A stretch of DNA of 64,000 nucleotides from Ornithinibacillus bavariensis (GTDB lineage Bacteria; Bacillota; Bacilli; Bacillales; Amphibacillaceae): positions 558,001 through 622,000 of the forward strand of contig NZ_JBNPWZ010000001.1 of the NCBI RefSeq assembly GCF_050433565.1, read 5' to 3'. Positions 34,381 to 44,085 of the stretch are shown piece by piece. A program made the translations under genes and the position numbers. The notes beneath the pieces were generated by a model that had not been told where the DNA came from, did not search any database, and saw only the letters and a list, made by a program, of their open reading frames with translations. Every line of letters starts with the position of its first letter. The first letter of the stretch is position 1.

Positions 34381-34632
34381 AAGCGCCACGAACAATATCA
34401 ATAGCCTAAAATCAGTTTTAAACCAATATATCACTTACAAACTTAAATTGTAATCATAAATGAAAATCCAATAGAAAAAAAACTCGGCTGGCAACTCATT
34501 TTTTAACGATTCTCTATACAAACAAGTATCTCGTACGAAATCTTTTCCAAAAAAGCAGGAAAAAATTCGACAAATGGAGAATATATAGGGTTATAATTAG
34601 GTTTAGGTATGTACATCGGAAGGTGATTAGCT
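34381..34632. other. Remainder of the ctpB-minJ gap
   Basis: Non-coding. Holds a Spo0A-box-like 16-mer (34560-34575) and a TATAAT (34592-34597) that may be the minJ -10. With the terminator and tandem array this 982-bp gap is otherwise explained. Confidence 0.5.
34560..34575 (-). promoter_or_regulatory. Spo0A-box-like element upstream of minJ
   Basis: AAAAAATTCGACAAAT, identical to 28799-28814. The TGTCGAA core is on the minus strand. It lies 16 bases before a TATAAT. Confidence 0.5.
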
Positions 34633-35808
34633 ATGTTACAGGAGTGGTTAATAGAAATAGGAAAAGGGATTGGTAAATTATTTGTAAATCCACTATTCTA
34701 TTGGGCAATTATTTTTATAATTTTGTCGGGGATAAAGCGTATTAAAGAAGAGCGAAAGTACTTTGGTACGAAGGTATTTGATATACTTTTTGAATGGAAG
34801 GATACATGGAGTTTCTCAATTTTAATAGGGATTGTATACTCCATTCTTATTGTCGGTTTTGGTATGGTTTTTACATATGAAACGATTCTCATATTGAGTG
34901 TAGTAATGATATTACTTAGCCTATCTTTTCGATTTTCATTCCTTTCCCCAAGTTATACGATAGGGATAACCTATGTTGTTTTACTTATTATATCTAGTTA
35001 TCCAGAGTATTTTCGTTTCTTACAGATGGATGGAGAGGTTAATTTTATCGGACTGGCTATTTTAGGAGGGTTATTCTTATTTGTAGAGGCCCATTTTATC
35101 AATAGGGTTAAACGAAATGGTACGTTTCCAACACTTGTAAAGGGAAAGCGTGGAGGCTGGGTTGGTAAGCATTTTATCAAGAAAACAGCTATAATACCCG
35201 TATTTTTATTAGTTCCAACCGGACTCATTGAACCATTTGCCTCCTACTGGCCATATCTTTCATTCGGAGATGAGCATTATGCTCTAATTCTTTTTCCATT
35301 CTTACTTGGAATAGAGCATGGTATAAGAGGTGGGCTCCCACATAAGGTTGCACAAAAGTTATCCATGTCTATGCTGGGCTTGGCAATGGTTGTCTTCGGA
35401 ATTGCAGTAGGCAGTATCTTTATCCCAGCGTTATCCAGCGTTTCAATTATGGTAGCTATTGTAGGAAGAGAATGGATTAATTATCGAGAACGTGTGAAGG
35501 ATCTTCAGAAAAGTCCCTTTTTCAACCATACGAATGATGGTTTAAGGGTCCTTGGAATTATTCCAGGCTCACCAGCAGACCGATTAAACATATTGATAGG
35601 TGAAACAATATCGAAAGTGAATGGTATAAAAATTCAAAGTGAAGAAGAGCTCTACGAAGCTTTACAGCAAACTGGTTCATTTTTCAAAATGGAGCTATTT
35701 GATTTGGATGGAGAAATTCGCTTTGTTCAAAGTGCTATGTATGAAGGCGATCATCATGAATTAGGGCTGATTTTTGCTGGAGAACCTTATCGAAAACTTA
35801 ATAAGTAG
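34633..35808 (+). CDS. minJ: MinJ, DivIVA-MinD bridging division-site protein
   Basis: 391 residues (B. subtilis MinJ ~397). Polytopic membrane protein: about eight hydrophobic segments in residues 1-285, then a cytosolic PDZ domain (DGLRVLGIIPGSPADRLNIL with GETISKVNGIKIQSEEELYE). Recruits MinCD to poles and septa through DivIVA. Follows ctpB as in B. subtilis; here the tandem array separates them. Confidence 0.93.
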   Translation: MLQEWLIEIGKGIGKLFVNPLFYWAIIFIILSGIKRIKEERKYFGTKVFDILFEWKDTWSFSILIGIVYSILIVGFGMVFTYETILILSVVMILLSLSFRFSFLSPSYTIGITYVVLLIISSYPEYFRFLQMDGEVNFIGLAILGGLFLFVEAHFINRVKRNGTFPTLVKGKRGGWVGKHFIKKTAIIPVFLLVPTGLIEPFASYWPYLSFGDEHYALILFPFLLGIEHGIRGGLPHKVAQKLSMSMLGLAMVVFGIAVGSIFIPALSSVSIMVAIVGREWINYRERVKDLQKSPFFNHTNDGLRVLGIIPGSPADRLNILIGETISKVNGIKIQSEEELYEALQQTGSFFKMELFDLDGEIRFVQSAMYEGDHHELGLIFAGEPYRKLNK

Positions 35809-35819
35809 GTAGAATTCTT

Positions 35820-35856
35820 AAAATCCGTTCCACATTCATTGTGGTACGGATTTTTT
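35820..35856 (+). terminator. Terminator of minJ
   Basis: AAAATCCGT-CCACA and TGTGG-ACGGATTTT arms with one mismatch, followed by a T-run. Confidence 0.9.
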
Positions 35857-36004
35857 AGTAAAGTGAAATATAGCTTTCCTTCCTATAAAACTTATTAAGC
35901 TTAAGGATAGATAAGATTTTAAATTGTGTACTCCTCTAGTCATAATTTATTGTTTTTCACACAAACTAAATATGTAAATTTTTACAGGAAGGATAATCGT
36001 ATGA

Positions 36005-36544
36005 ATGAAAAGCTATTTATTAGGGGTTTGGCGTGTATTAGATCCTGTTTATTATTCATTAACAAGACTAAGATATGTTATGGATGAAGAACAGAGACGC
36101 ACCTTGTTTCGCGTGCGGTTAACAAAATACAAAGGGAGAAGTACAATTCTACAGGATGGCACAGTTATTTATAAAGATGACCTATTGATTAAGATTCATC
36201 TACATAACGTCAAAATAATGAATGAACTTTATGCGGTTACTAGTGATACGAAAAGAGCTGTGTATATTTATCACATGGTGAAAAAAGCACTTCCCATGCT
36301 CGCGGAGTACGTAAATAATCATCAACGAGCAAATGAAATTAAAGGCATCATTGGAATTACAACTTTACACAAGGGTTCAGCAAGGCTCGGTTTTGATAAT
36401 GTAAACATTTCAAACGCATTGTATCGCAATTATAAAAGACTAACATTTTCACCGATAAATTATCTTGCTAGCTCATCCCTTCATCAAGAGCCAGTCTATT
36501 TATTTATGTCAAAGGATGAGCTAATCAGTAGATATGGATTATGA
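36005..36544 (+). CDS. ykoP: YkoP-like protein
   Basis: 179 residues. Starts MKSYLLGVWRVLDPVYYSLT and contains the charged segment RRTLFRVRLTKYKGRSTILQ and a C-terminal SKDELISRYGL. The family occurs beside YkoN-type glycosyltransferases and YkoQ-type phosphoesterases in Bacillaceae, as here; it may concern polar-lipid metabolism, but no activity is known. AGGAAGG precedes two staggered ATGs (36001 and 36005); only 36005 gives the long frame. Convergent with ykoQ, 10 bases between ends. Confidence 0.8.
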   Translation: MKSYLLGVWRVLDPVYYSLTRLRYVMDEEQRRTLFRVRLTKYKGRSTILQDGTVIYKDDLLIKIHLHNVKIMNELYAVTSDTKRAVYIYHMVKKALPMLAEYVNNHQRANEIKGIIGITTLHKGSARLGFDNVNISNALYRNYKRLTFSPINYLASSSLHQEPVYLFMSKDELISRYGL

Positions 36545-36554
36545 AAAAGAGGGA

Positions 36555-37376
36555 CTAAATTGCAATTTCATGAAAGGTGATTTCTGGACGGCTACCAACT
36601 CGAATATTAATTCCTGTTTGGCCCAATCCTTCACTAATGTAAAATGGGGAATCATTATGCATCTGCATGCCTTTAATCATGTTAAGGCGAGGCAGCTTAC
36701 CCATTTTAGCAAGATGATAGGCCTTTGGATACCGAATTTGACCTCCGTGGAAATGACCTGCTAACAAATAATCAAACGGATAGTTATCCATTTCTAATAC
36801 TAAATTTGGGTCATGGGTTAAAACAAGATTTATACCTTCTTGGATACTTTGATAAGACTTTTTTAGGTCACTACGATTAGTACTGTAATCATCCACTCCA
36901 ATAATATTAATGAGCTGTTTATTGATTTCAATCGTTAAACTCGAATTTTGCATCACATGACAGCCATATCGAGTTAAGCATTGAATAAGCTTCTGTAAAT
37001 TGTATTGATTTAGTACATAGTCATGGTTACCGAGAACAGCATAAATACCGTGTTTTGGCTTTATTTGTTGTAGGACCTTTAAATAAGCATCGAGCTTAGG
37101 GATGGAACGTTTTCGATCGAGAAAATCACCTGTTAATGCAATGATGTCAGGTTTTTCATACTGAAGTTTTTCTGCCAGTTCATTAGCAGTTATAGAGATA
37201 TTCTCTAAATGCAAATCGGATAAATGTAGGATAGATAGATAAGAATGGTTGGATGAATGCTTGGTAGATAATTGGATTTTATTGAGCTTTATGTCCTTTG
37301 TATTCTGATTAGCTTTATATAAGAAAATACTCAAAAGTATAAATAGCAATATTAGCAAAGAAATAATATATATCAT
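36555..37376 (-). CDS. ykoQ: Membrane-anchored metallophosphoesterase (YkoQ-like)
   Basis: 273 residues. N-terminal membrane helix (IYIISLLILLFILLSIFLY) then a calcineurin-like domain with all metal motifs: LHLSDLHLE, ALTGDFLDRK, VLGNHDYV, LTHDPN and LAGHFHGGQIRYP. Related enzymes (YkoQ, YaeI, LpxG-like) cleave phosphodiester bonds of lipids or nucleotides; substrate unknown here. AAGGAGG 7 bases before the ATG. Divergent from the glycosyltransferase gene. Confidence 0.88.
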   Translation of the reverse strand: MIYIISLLILLFILLSIFLYKANQNTKDIKLNKIQLSTKHSSNHSYLSILHLSDLHLENISITANELAEKLQYEKPDIIALTGDFLDRKRSIPKLDAYLKVLQQIKPKHGIYAVLGNHDYVLNQYNLQKLIQCLTRYGCHVMQNSSLTIEINKQLINIIGVDDYSTNRSDLKKSYQSIQEGINLVLTHDPNLVLEMDNYPFDYLLAGHFHGGQIRYPKAYHLAKMGKLPRLNMIKGMQMHNDSPFYISEGLGQTGINIRVGSRPEITFHEIAI

Positions 37377-37451
37377 TGGTAATCCTCCTTCGAGAAGGAT
37401 TATAACATGTTAAAGTTCTTTGTGGCATTGGTAATTGAAGGGATTGAAAAT

Positions 37452-38558
37452 ATGGAAATTAGGCAAAAAGAAAATGCTCTATTCCTACCATTTCTAAAGC
37501 TTCCTACTGGTCACCATCATGTGGCAGATGCTGTCATGAAGGAATTACAAAATACCTTTCAAACGCTGAATTGTGAAAAGGTAGATATACTCTCTTATAG
37601 TTACGGACCAATAGAGAGACTTGTTTCTACAGCTTATATAAGCTGGATTAAGATAATGCCAAAAGCTTATGATAAATTGTATCAGTATCTTGCAGTTAAC
37701 AACCAAACGAACCGTTCAAGACAATTAGTCTATGAAGTATTGTTTACTTCATTTTTTAAGAGGTTAATGGAAAAAAATCAGCCTAGAATTCTTTTTTGCA
37801 CCCATTCCCTCCCCTCCAATCTAGCAAGTGTCTTAAAGCAAAAAAATCAACTGCAAGCGACTACTGTAAATGTATATACCGATTTCTTTGTTAACCGTGT
37901 TTGGGGAATATCAGGGATTGATTATCACTTAGTACCCTCTATAAGGATGAAGAATTTTTTACTAGAACTAGGTGTTGATGAATCAACTATTTACGTTACT
38001 GGTATTCCTATCCATCCTATTTTTAAGAAAACAAGCCAATGTCTTTCAAGGAATAAACGGTTAACTGTTCTGATAACAGGAGGAAGTCTTGGAATGGGTG
38101 CAATTGAGAAGCTAATTCCTACGAAACCAACGATTCACTATATCGTTCTATGTGGGAAAAATGAGAAACTGTATCAAAGATTACAGCAAAAAAATGATCC
38201 TTTGATTACCCCAATAAATTATATCGAAAATAAAGAAAAAATGAATGGAATTTATGATCAAGTAGATGCCGTTGTTACAAAGCCAGGTGGGGTGACAGTT
38301 AGTGAGTGTTTGATGAAGCGTAAACCTATTTTCACTTGCTCCGCGCTACCAGGCCAGGAAAAGGTGAATGAGCTTGAATTAAAAGAATTAGGAGTAATCT
38401 ATCCAATTAATATAGGATTAGGAAATGTCGAATCACATATTAAAGATTTCTTTCAAAATAAGGAAGCAAAAACGTTGTATGAGGAAGCTGTAAATGTTTT
38501 TCATCGTCATCTAGATAAAAAATCTTTACCAGAAATATTGCAGGAAATTTGCCTGTAG
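37452..38558 (+). CDS. ykoN: MGDG-synthase-like family 28 glycosyltransferase (YkoN-like)
   Basis: 368 residues from ATG 37452 (AAGGG 9 bases upstream; an ATG at 37407 is the alternative). N-terminal FLPFLKLPTGHHHVADAVMK resembles the MGDG-synthase N-domain; C-terminal GT28 signatures LITGGSLGMGAIEKL and AVVTKPGGVTVSECLMKRKP. Likely a processive or single-step glucosyltransferase acting on membrane lipids. Its own terminator follows. Confidence 0.82.
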   Translation: MEIRQKENALFLPFLKLPTGHHHVADAVMKELQNTFQTLNCEKVDILSYSYGPIERLVSTAYISWIKIMPKAYDKLYQYLAVNNQTNRSRQLVYEVLFTSFFKRLMEKNQPRILFCTHSLPSNLASVLKQKNQLQATTVNVYTDFFVNRVWGISGIDYHLVPSIRMKNFLLELGVDESTIYVTGIPIHPIFKKTSQCLSRNKRLTVLITGGSLGMGAIEKLIPTKPTIHYIVLCGKNEKLYQRLQQKNDPLITPINYIENKEKMNGIYDQVDAVVTKPGGVTVSECLMKRKPIFTCSALPGQEKVNELELKELGVIYPINIGLGNVESHIKDFFQNKEAKTLYEEAVNVFHRHLDKKSLPEILQEICL

Positions 38559-38567
38559 TCAAGATTT

Positions 38568-38597
38568 CAACTGCTAACCGTATTGGCAGTTGTTTTT
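38568..38597 (+). terminator. Terminator of ykoN-like gene
   Basis: CAACTGCTAA-CCGTA-TTGGCAGTTG with one mismatch, then TTTTTG. Confidence 0.8.
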
Positions 38598-38727
38598 GTG
38601 TTTAAAAGATTGGATAAAATAATAGTAAGAATATAATGCAAAATAATCGAATGTTAGTTCGTATTTATGTTAAAATAGATTTATTCTGTGATAAACTAAT
38701 AAAAGATTTAGGAACGGAGGCGAAGGT

Positions 38728-40713
38728 ATGGAGAATAACAAGTTTGAATTAGTTTCAAAATATGAACCACGTGGGGATCAACCGCGAGCAATTGATGAGT
38801 TGGTAGAACGGATATTAGCTGGACAACGTCATCAAACATTATTAGGGGCGACTGGAACAGGTAAGACATTTACTGTCTCCAATGTGGTAAAAGAAATAAA
38901 TAGACCTACATTAGTTATTGCCCATAATAAGACACTAGCTGGACAATTATATAGTGAATTTAAAGAGTTTTTTCCAAACAATGCGGTAGAGTATTTTGTC
39001 AGCTACTATGATTATTATCAACCAGAAGCATACGTTCCTTCTACAGATACGTTTATTGAAAAAGATGCAAGTATAAATGATGAGATTGATAAGCTTCGTC
39101 ACTCTGCAACGTCTTCGCTCTTTGAACGAAATGATGTATTGATTGTGGCAAGCGTATCCTGTATATATGGATTAGGTTCTCCTGAGGAATATAGAAGCCA
39201 GGTATTATCGCTTCGAATGGGAATGGAGAAGGACCGAAATCAGCTTCTGCGAGAATTAGTTGATATTCAATATGCACGGAATGATATTGACTTTCAACGT
39301 GGAACATTTCGTGTACGTGGAGACTCTGTTGAAATTATCCCAGCTTCTCATGAAGAGCATTGTATTCGCGTTGAATTTTTTGGAGATGAGATAGATCGAA
39401 TACGAGAAGTTGATGCATTAACAGGGGAAATTATCGGTGACCGTGACCATGTGGCAATTTTTCCGGCATCTCACTTCGTTACTCGTGAAGCGAAGTTGAA
39501 GCTAGCTATCGCTAATATTGAAAAAGAACTAGAAGAGCGATTAAAGGAACTACGTAGTCAAAATAAATTATTAGAAGCACAGCGCTTAGAACAACGTACA
39601 AATTACGATTTGGAAATGATGCGTGAGATGGGATTTTGTTCAGGAATTGAAAATTACTCTAGACATCTAACCCTAAGAGAAGCTGGTGCAACACCTTATA
39701 CACTATTGGATTACTTTCCAAAAGACTTTCTCGTCGTAATAGATGAGTCCCATGTTACGTTACCACAGATACGTGGAATGTATAATGGTGACCAAGCTAG
39801 AAAACAGGTTTTAGTGGATCATGGGTTCCGCTTACCATCTGCTTTAGATAATAGACCTTTAAAGTTTGAGGAGTTTGAATCAAAGGTTCATCAAATCATA
39901 TTTGTTTCGGCAACTCCTGGACCATACGAATTGGAACATACACCAGTCATGACAGAGCAAATTATACGTCCTACTGGATTATTAGATCCAAAGGTCGAGG
40001 TGCGACCAATCGAAGGACAGATTGATGATTTGATTGGAGAAATAAATAAGCGGACAGAGCGAAATGAACGTGTACTGATTACGACATTAACGAAAAAGAT
40101 GTCAGAGGATTTAACTGACTATTTAAAGGACATTGGGATTAAAGTTGCATATTTACATTCTGAAATTAAAACGCTAGAAAGAATTGAAGTTATTCGTGAT
40201 TTGCGGATAGGGAAATATGATGTATTAGTTGGAATTAACCTACTACGTGAAGGCTTAGACATTCCTGAAGTATCTCTAGTAGCTATATTGGATGCTGACA
40301 AGGAAGGTTTCCTTCGTTCAGAACGTTCGTTAATCCAGACAATGGGACGTGCAGCACGTAATGAGAACGGTCAGGTAATTATGTATGCAGATAAGATAAC
40401 CGATTCCATGCAACGTGCCATCGAAGAGACAGAGCGTCGTCGTGAAAAACAAATGGCATACAATGAGGAACATCATATCACTCCTAAAACAATTAAGAAG
40501 GATGTCCGTGATGTTATTCGAGCAACATCAGTGGCAGAGGAACAACCAGAATTGGAAAGCAAGACAAAGAGCTATTCAAAATTAACCAAAAAAGAACGGG
40601 AAAACGTAATCGAAAACATGGAAAAAGAAATGCGAGAAGCTGCCAAAGCGCTTGACTTCGAGAGAGCTGCTGAGCTTCGTGATATCGTGTTTGAACTTAA
40701 GGCGGAAGGATGA
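38728..40713 (+). CDS. uvrB: UvrB, excinuclease subunit B
   Basis: 661 residues. Damage-verification helicase of nucleotide excision repair. Walker A LLGATGTGKTFT, beta-hairpin region YVSYYDYYQPEAYVPS-like segment (VSYYDYYQPEAYVPSTDT), Walker B LVVIDESHVTLPQ, motif VI QTMGRAARNENGQ, C-terminal UVR domain (ENMEKEMREAAKALDFERAA). Forms an operon with uvrA, 7 bases downstream. No LexA box was recognised upstream by eye. Confidence 0.98.
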   Translation: MENNKFELVSKYEPRGDQPRAIDELVERILAGQRHQTLLGATGTGKTFTVSNVVKEINRPTLVIAHNKTLAGQLYSEFKEFFPNNAVEYFVSYYDYYQPEAYVPSTDTFIEKDASINDEIDKLRHSATSSLFERNDVLIVASVSCIYGLGSPEEYRSQVLSLRMGMEKDRNQLLRELVDIQYARNDIDFQRGTFRVRGDSVEIIPASHEEHCIRVEFFGDEIDRIREVDALTGEIIGDRDHVAIFPASHFVTREAKLKLAIANIEKELEERLKELRSQNKLLEAQRLEQRTNYDLEMMREMGFCSGIENYSRHLTLREAGATPYTLLDYFPKDFLVVIDESHVTLPQIRGMYNGDQARKQVLVDHGFRLPSALDNRPLKFEEFESKVHQIIFVSATPGPYELEHTPVMTEQIIRPTGLLDPKVEVRPIEGQIDDLIGEINKRTERNERVLITTLTKKMSEDLTDYLKDIGIKVAYLHSEIKTLERIEVIRDLRIGKYDVLVGINLLREGLDIPEVSLVAILDADKEGFLRSERSLIQTMGRAARNENGQVIMYADKITDSMQRAIEETERRREKQMAYNEEHHITPKTIKKDVRDVIRATSVAEEQPELESKTKSYSKLTKKERENVIENMEKEMREAAKALDFERAAELRDIVFELKAEG

Positions 40714-40720
40714 CCAATGT

Positions 40721-43597
40721 ATGGCTGAGAAAATGATTACTGTAAAAGGTGCAAGAGCACATAATTTAAAGAATATTAATGTATCCATTCCAAAGAATAA
40801 ACTAGTAGTTATAACTGGTTTGTCTGGATCGGGAAAATCATCATTAGCTTTCGATACAATCTATGCCGAGGGACAAAGGCGTTATGTCGAGTCCTTATCT
40901 GCATATGCCCGCCAGTTCTTGGGGCAAATGGATAAACCAGATGTCGATACGATAGAAGGGCTATCACCGGCCATTGCCATTGATCAGAAAACAACTAGCA
41001 GAAATCCCCGCTCCACAGTTGGTACCGTTACGGAAATTTATGATTATCTTAGATTGCTATATTCAAGAATTGGTCACCCAACCTGCCCAAAGCATGGTAT
41101 TGAAATCTCTTCCCAGACAGTTCAACAGATGGTAGACCGAATTATGGAATACCCTGAAAGGACAAAAATGCAAATCCTAGCACCAGTAATATCTGGACGT
41201 AAGGGGGAGCATGTGAAAGTAATAGAGAAGCTTAAGAAGGAAGGCTATGTCCGAATTCGCGTGGATAAAGAAATGCGAGAGGTTACAGAAGAAATTAAGC
41301 TTGATAAAAATAAAAAACACTCCATTGAAGTAGTTATTGACCGTGTGGTAGTAAAACCTGACATCGAGGCAAGATTAAGTGATTCGATTGAAACCGCATT
41401 GAATCTTGGTGAAGGAAAAATAATCGTTGACGTAATGGGGGAAGAGGAACTGGTCTTTAGTGAAAATCACGCTTGTCCTATTTGTGGATTCTCCATTGGT
41501 GATCTGGAGCCAAGATTATTCTCCTTCAATAGTCCATTTGGCGCTTGTCCTAGTTGCGATGGTTTAGGTACAAATTTAGTTGTCGATTTAGATCTAGTTA
41601 TTCCAGATTGGACGAAGACCTTAAATGAGCATGCGATTGCTGCTTGGGAACCAATAAGTTCACAGTATTATCCACAGCTATTAAAAAGTGTATGCGATCA
41701 TTATAAAATTGACATGGATATCCCAGTGAAGGATATTCCGAAAGAGCAAATGGATAAGATTTTATATGGAAGTGGTAAGGAAAAAATTCATTTTTATTAT
41801 GAAAGTGAATTTGGCAATGTCCGAAATAGCATGATAGAGTTTGAGGGTGTACTAAATAATATTGCACGCCGTTACAAGGAATCTTCATCAGATTATGTTC
41901 GGGAAAGTCTAGAAAAATATATGATGCAGAAAGACTGTCCAACCTGTAAAGGAAATCGCTTGAAGGAAGAAGCACTAGCAGTATTAATAAATGGACTTCA
42001 TATTAGTAATGTAACAGAGTTTTCAATTACCGAAGCCATGAACTTTTTCCATAGCTTAGACCTAACCGAGAAGGAAAAACAGATAGCAAGGCTTTTATTG
42101 AAGGAGATTAATAATCGCTTGGAATTCCTAAACAATGTTGGTCTAGATTACTTAACATTATCAAGGGCAGCTGGTTCCTTATCAGGTGGAGAGGCACAGC
42201 GCATTCGATTAGCAACCCAGATCGGTTCATCTTTAACAGGGGTACTTTATGTTCTTGATGAACCTTCTATCGGTTTACACCAACGGGATAATGATCGCTT
42301 AATCCATACATTAAAGGAAATGCGAGATTTGGATAATTCGTTAATCGTCGTTGAGCATGATGAAGATACCATGATGGCTGCCGATTGGTTAATTGATATT
42401 GGACCAGGTGCTGGTGAGCACGGTGGGCAAATAATTGCCAGTGGAACACCAGAGGAAGTAATGAAGAATAAGGCTTCCCTTACAGGACAATATCTATCTG
42501 GACAAAAGTTTATTCCATTACCAGCCAAAAGGAGAAAACCGGATAAACGATATATTGAGGTAATTGGCGCATCGGAAAACAATTTGAAAAATGTTTCCGC
42601 AAAAATTCCAATTGGTCTATTTACTGTTGTGACAGGAGTTTCTGGTTCTGGAAAAAGCTCACTTGTTAATGAAATTGTCTATAAGACATTGTCACGTGAG
42701 CTCAACCGTAGTAAGCATTTGCCAGGACAACATAAGGAAATAAAAGGTCTAGAATATTTGGAGAAGGTTATTAATATCGATCAATCACCAATTGGACGTA
42801 CCCCACGTTCAAATCCAGCTACCTATACCGGTGTATTTGATGACATTCGCGACGTCTTTGCATCAACAAATGAAGCAAAGGTAAGAGGCTATAAGAAGGG
42901 TCGTTTTAGCTTCAATGTCAAAGGTGGCCGCTGTGAAGCTTGTAAAGGTGATGGAATCATAAAAATTGAAATGCACTTCCTGCCAGATGTTTATGTACCT
43001 TGCGAGATTTGTCATGGACAACGATACAACCGTGAAACATTAGAAGTAAAATATAAAGGGAAGAGTATATCCGATGTATTGGAAATGACAATAGAGGAAG
43101 CGGTAGAATTTTTTGCGAACCTTCCAAAAATCAAACGAAAGCTACAAACGATTGTAGATGTTGGTTTGGGATATATTAGGCTTGGACAACCAGCAACCAC
43201 CCTATCTGGTGGGGAAGCACAACGTGTCAAGCTTGCTAGTGAGCTACATCGTCGTTCCAATGGGAAGACTCTTTATATTTTAGATGAACCAACTACAGGA
43301 CTTCATGTGGATGATGTAAGTCGTCTCCTTAAGGTTTTACATCGTTTAGTGGAAAATGGTGACTCTGTCTTGATTATTGAGCATAATCTAGATGTAATTA
43401 AGACAGCGGACTATATTATTGATTTAGGTCCAGAAGGTGGAGCAAGAGGTGGACAGATTATTGCTACTGGAACTCCGGAGAAAATAGTTAAAGAGGAGCT
43501 TTCTTATACTGGTCACTATTTAAAACCTATTTTAGAGCGGGATGCTAAACGTCAAACAGAAGAACTTAAGAAAAAGGAAAAAATTAAGTCGAGCTAA
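40721..43597 (+). CDS. uvrA: UvrA, excinuclease subunit A
   Basis: 958 residues. Twin ABC ATPase that first detects DNA lesions. Two Walker A sites (GLSGSGKSSLAFDT and GVSGSGKSSLVNEI), two signature motifs (AAGSLSGGEAQR, PATTLSGGEAQRVK), and zinc fingers CPICGF..CPSCDG and CEACKGDG..CEICHG. ATG 40721 follows AAGGATGA by 8 bases; upstream in-frame ATG lies inside uvrB. Confidence 0.98.
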   Translation: MAEKMITVKGARAHNLKNINVSIPKNKLVVITGLSGSGKSSLAFDTIYAEGQRRYVESLSAYARQFLGQMDKPDVDTIEGLSPAIAIDQKTTSRNPRSTVGTVTEIYDYLRLLYSRIGHPTCPKHGIEISSQTVQQMVDRIMEYPERTKMQILAPVISGRKGEHVKVIEKLKKEGYVRIRVDKEMREVTEEIKLDKNKKHSIEVVIDRVVVKPDIEARLSDSIETALNLGEGKIIVDVMGEEELVFSENHACPICGFSIGDLEPRLFSFNSPFGACPSCDGLGTNLVVDLDLVIPDWTKTLNEHAIAAWEPISSQYYPQLLKSVCDHYKIDMDIPVKDIPKEQMDKILYGSGKEKIHFYYESEFGNVRNSMIEFEGVLNNIARRYKESSSDYVRESLEKYMMQKDCPTCKGNRLKEEALAVLINGLHISNVTEFSITEAMNFFHSLDLTEKEKQIARLLLKEINNRLEFLNNVGLDYLTLSRAAGSLSGGEAQRIRLATQIGSSLTGVLYVLDEPSIGLHQRDNDRLIHTLKEMRDLDNSLIVVEHDEDTMMAADWLIDIGPGAGEHGGQIIASGTPEEVMKNKASLTGQYLSGQKFIPLPAKRRKPDKRYIEVIGASENNLKNVSAKIPIGLFTVVTGVSGSGKSSLVNEIVYKTLSRELNRSKHLPGQHKEIKGLEYLEKVINIDQSPIGRTPRSNPATYTGVFDDIRDVFASTNEAKVRGYKKGRFSFNVKGGRCEACKGDGIIKIEMHFLPDVYVPCEICHGQRYNRETLEVKYKGKSISDVLEMTIEEAVEFFANLPKIKRKLQTIVDVGLGYIRLGQPATTLSGGEAQRVKLASELHRRSNGKTLYILDEPTTGLHVDDVSRLLKVLHRLVENGDSVLIIEHNLDVIKTADYIIDLGPEGGARGGQIIATGTPEKIVKEELSYTGHYLKPILERDAKRQTEELKKKEKIKSS

Positions 43598-43600
43598 AGG

Positions 43601-43634
43601 ATAGGTGGCAAGTAAATTGCTGCCTATTTTTATT
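43601..43634 (+). terminator. Terminator of uvrBA
   Basis: ATAGGTGGCAA (43601-43611) and TTGCTGCCTAT (43617-43627) with two G-U pairs, then TTTT. Confidence 0.75.
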
Positions 43635-43711
43635 TGGTCTTGAAGTTCAAACTTTTGACGAAGCTTTTCCGTTTCGGTAATCTAAAAATAGAATGTAAGG
43701 AGGTTTACGCA

Positions 43712-44065
43712 ATGAAACCAATAGAACTAGAAAAAGTACAAGAAAAGCTAGAAGGCTTTATCAATAAAGATGTTTATGTTCATTTGGAAACGACAAATGG
43801 TGCATATGCAAGTCATGTAAATGAGAAAGCATATAATGTTGGTGTTTATATCCGGAATGCGAAGGTACGTTTTAACCAAGCTAAAATTGTTGGTGATGGA
43901 AAATCCTATCGAGCTGGGTTAAAAATGGATATTGGCTGGATTTATGCGGAGGGACTTACCGATTGGGAAATTTTCGAAGGAGAAAAGCTCTTAATGGCAG
44001 GTCATGACCGTGAAGGAAGATTAATGGTAGCACTACAAATTAGTGAAACGCCATTTAGTTACTAA
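43712..44065 (+). CDS. yojF: YojF family protein
   Basis: 117 residues (MKPIELEKVQEKLEGFINKD at the start). DUF1806 family, found next to bshB2 in Bacillaceae; function unknown but presumed tied to bacillithiol. AAGGAGG 7 bases before ATG 43712. Bacillithiol gene pairs are elsewhere in B. subtilis, so this pair has moved relative to that genome. Confidence 0.88.
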   Translation: MKPIELEKVQEKLEGFINKDVYVHLETTNGAYASHVNEKAYNVGVYIRNAKVRFNQAKIVGDGKSYRAGLKMDIGWIYAEGLTDWEIFEGEKLLMAGHDREGRLMVALQISETPFSY

Positions 44066-44085
44066 TAGTAAGGAAGGTGAAAATT

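Noticed and set aside
33880..34453. Repeat-rich proteins encoded by the tandem array
   Set aside because: A 51-bp period is a multiple of three, so several frames stay open by chance on both strands; none has a ribosome site or sensible composition.
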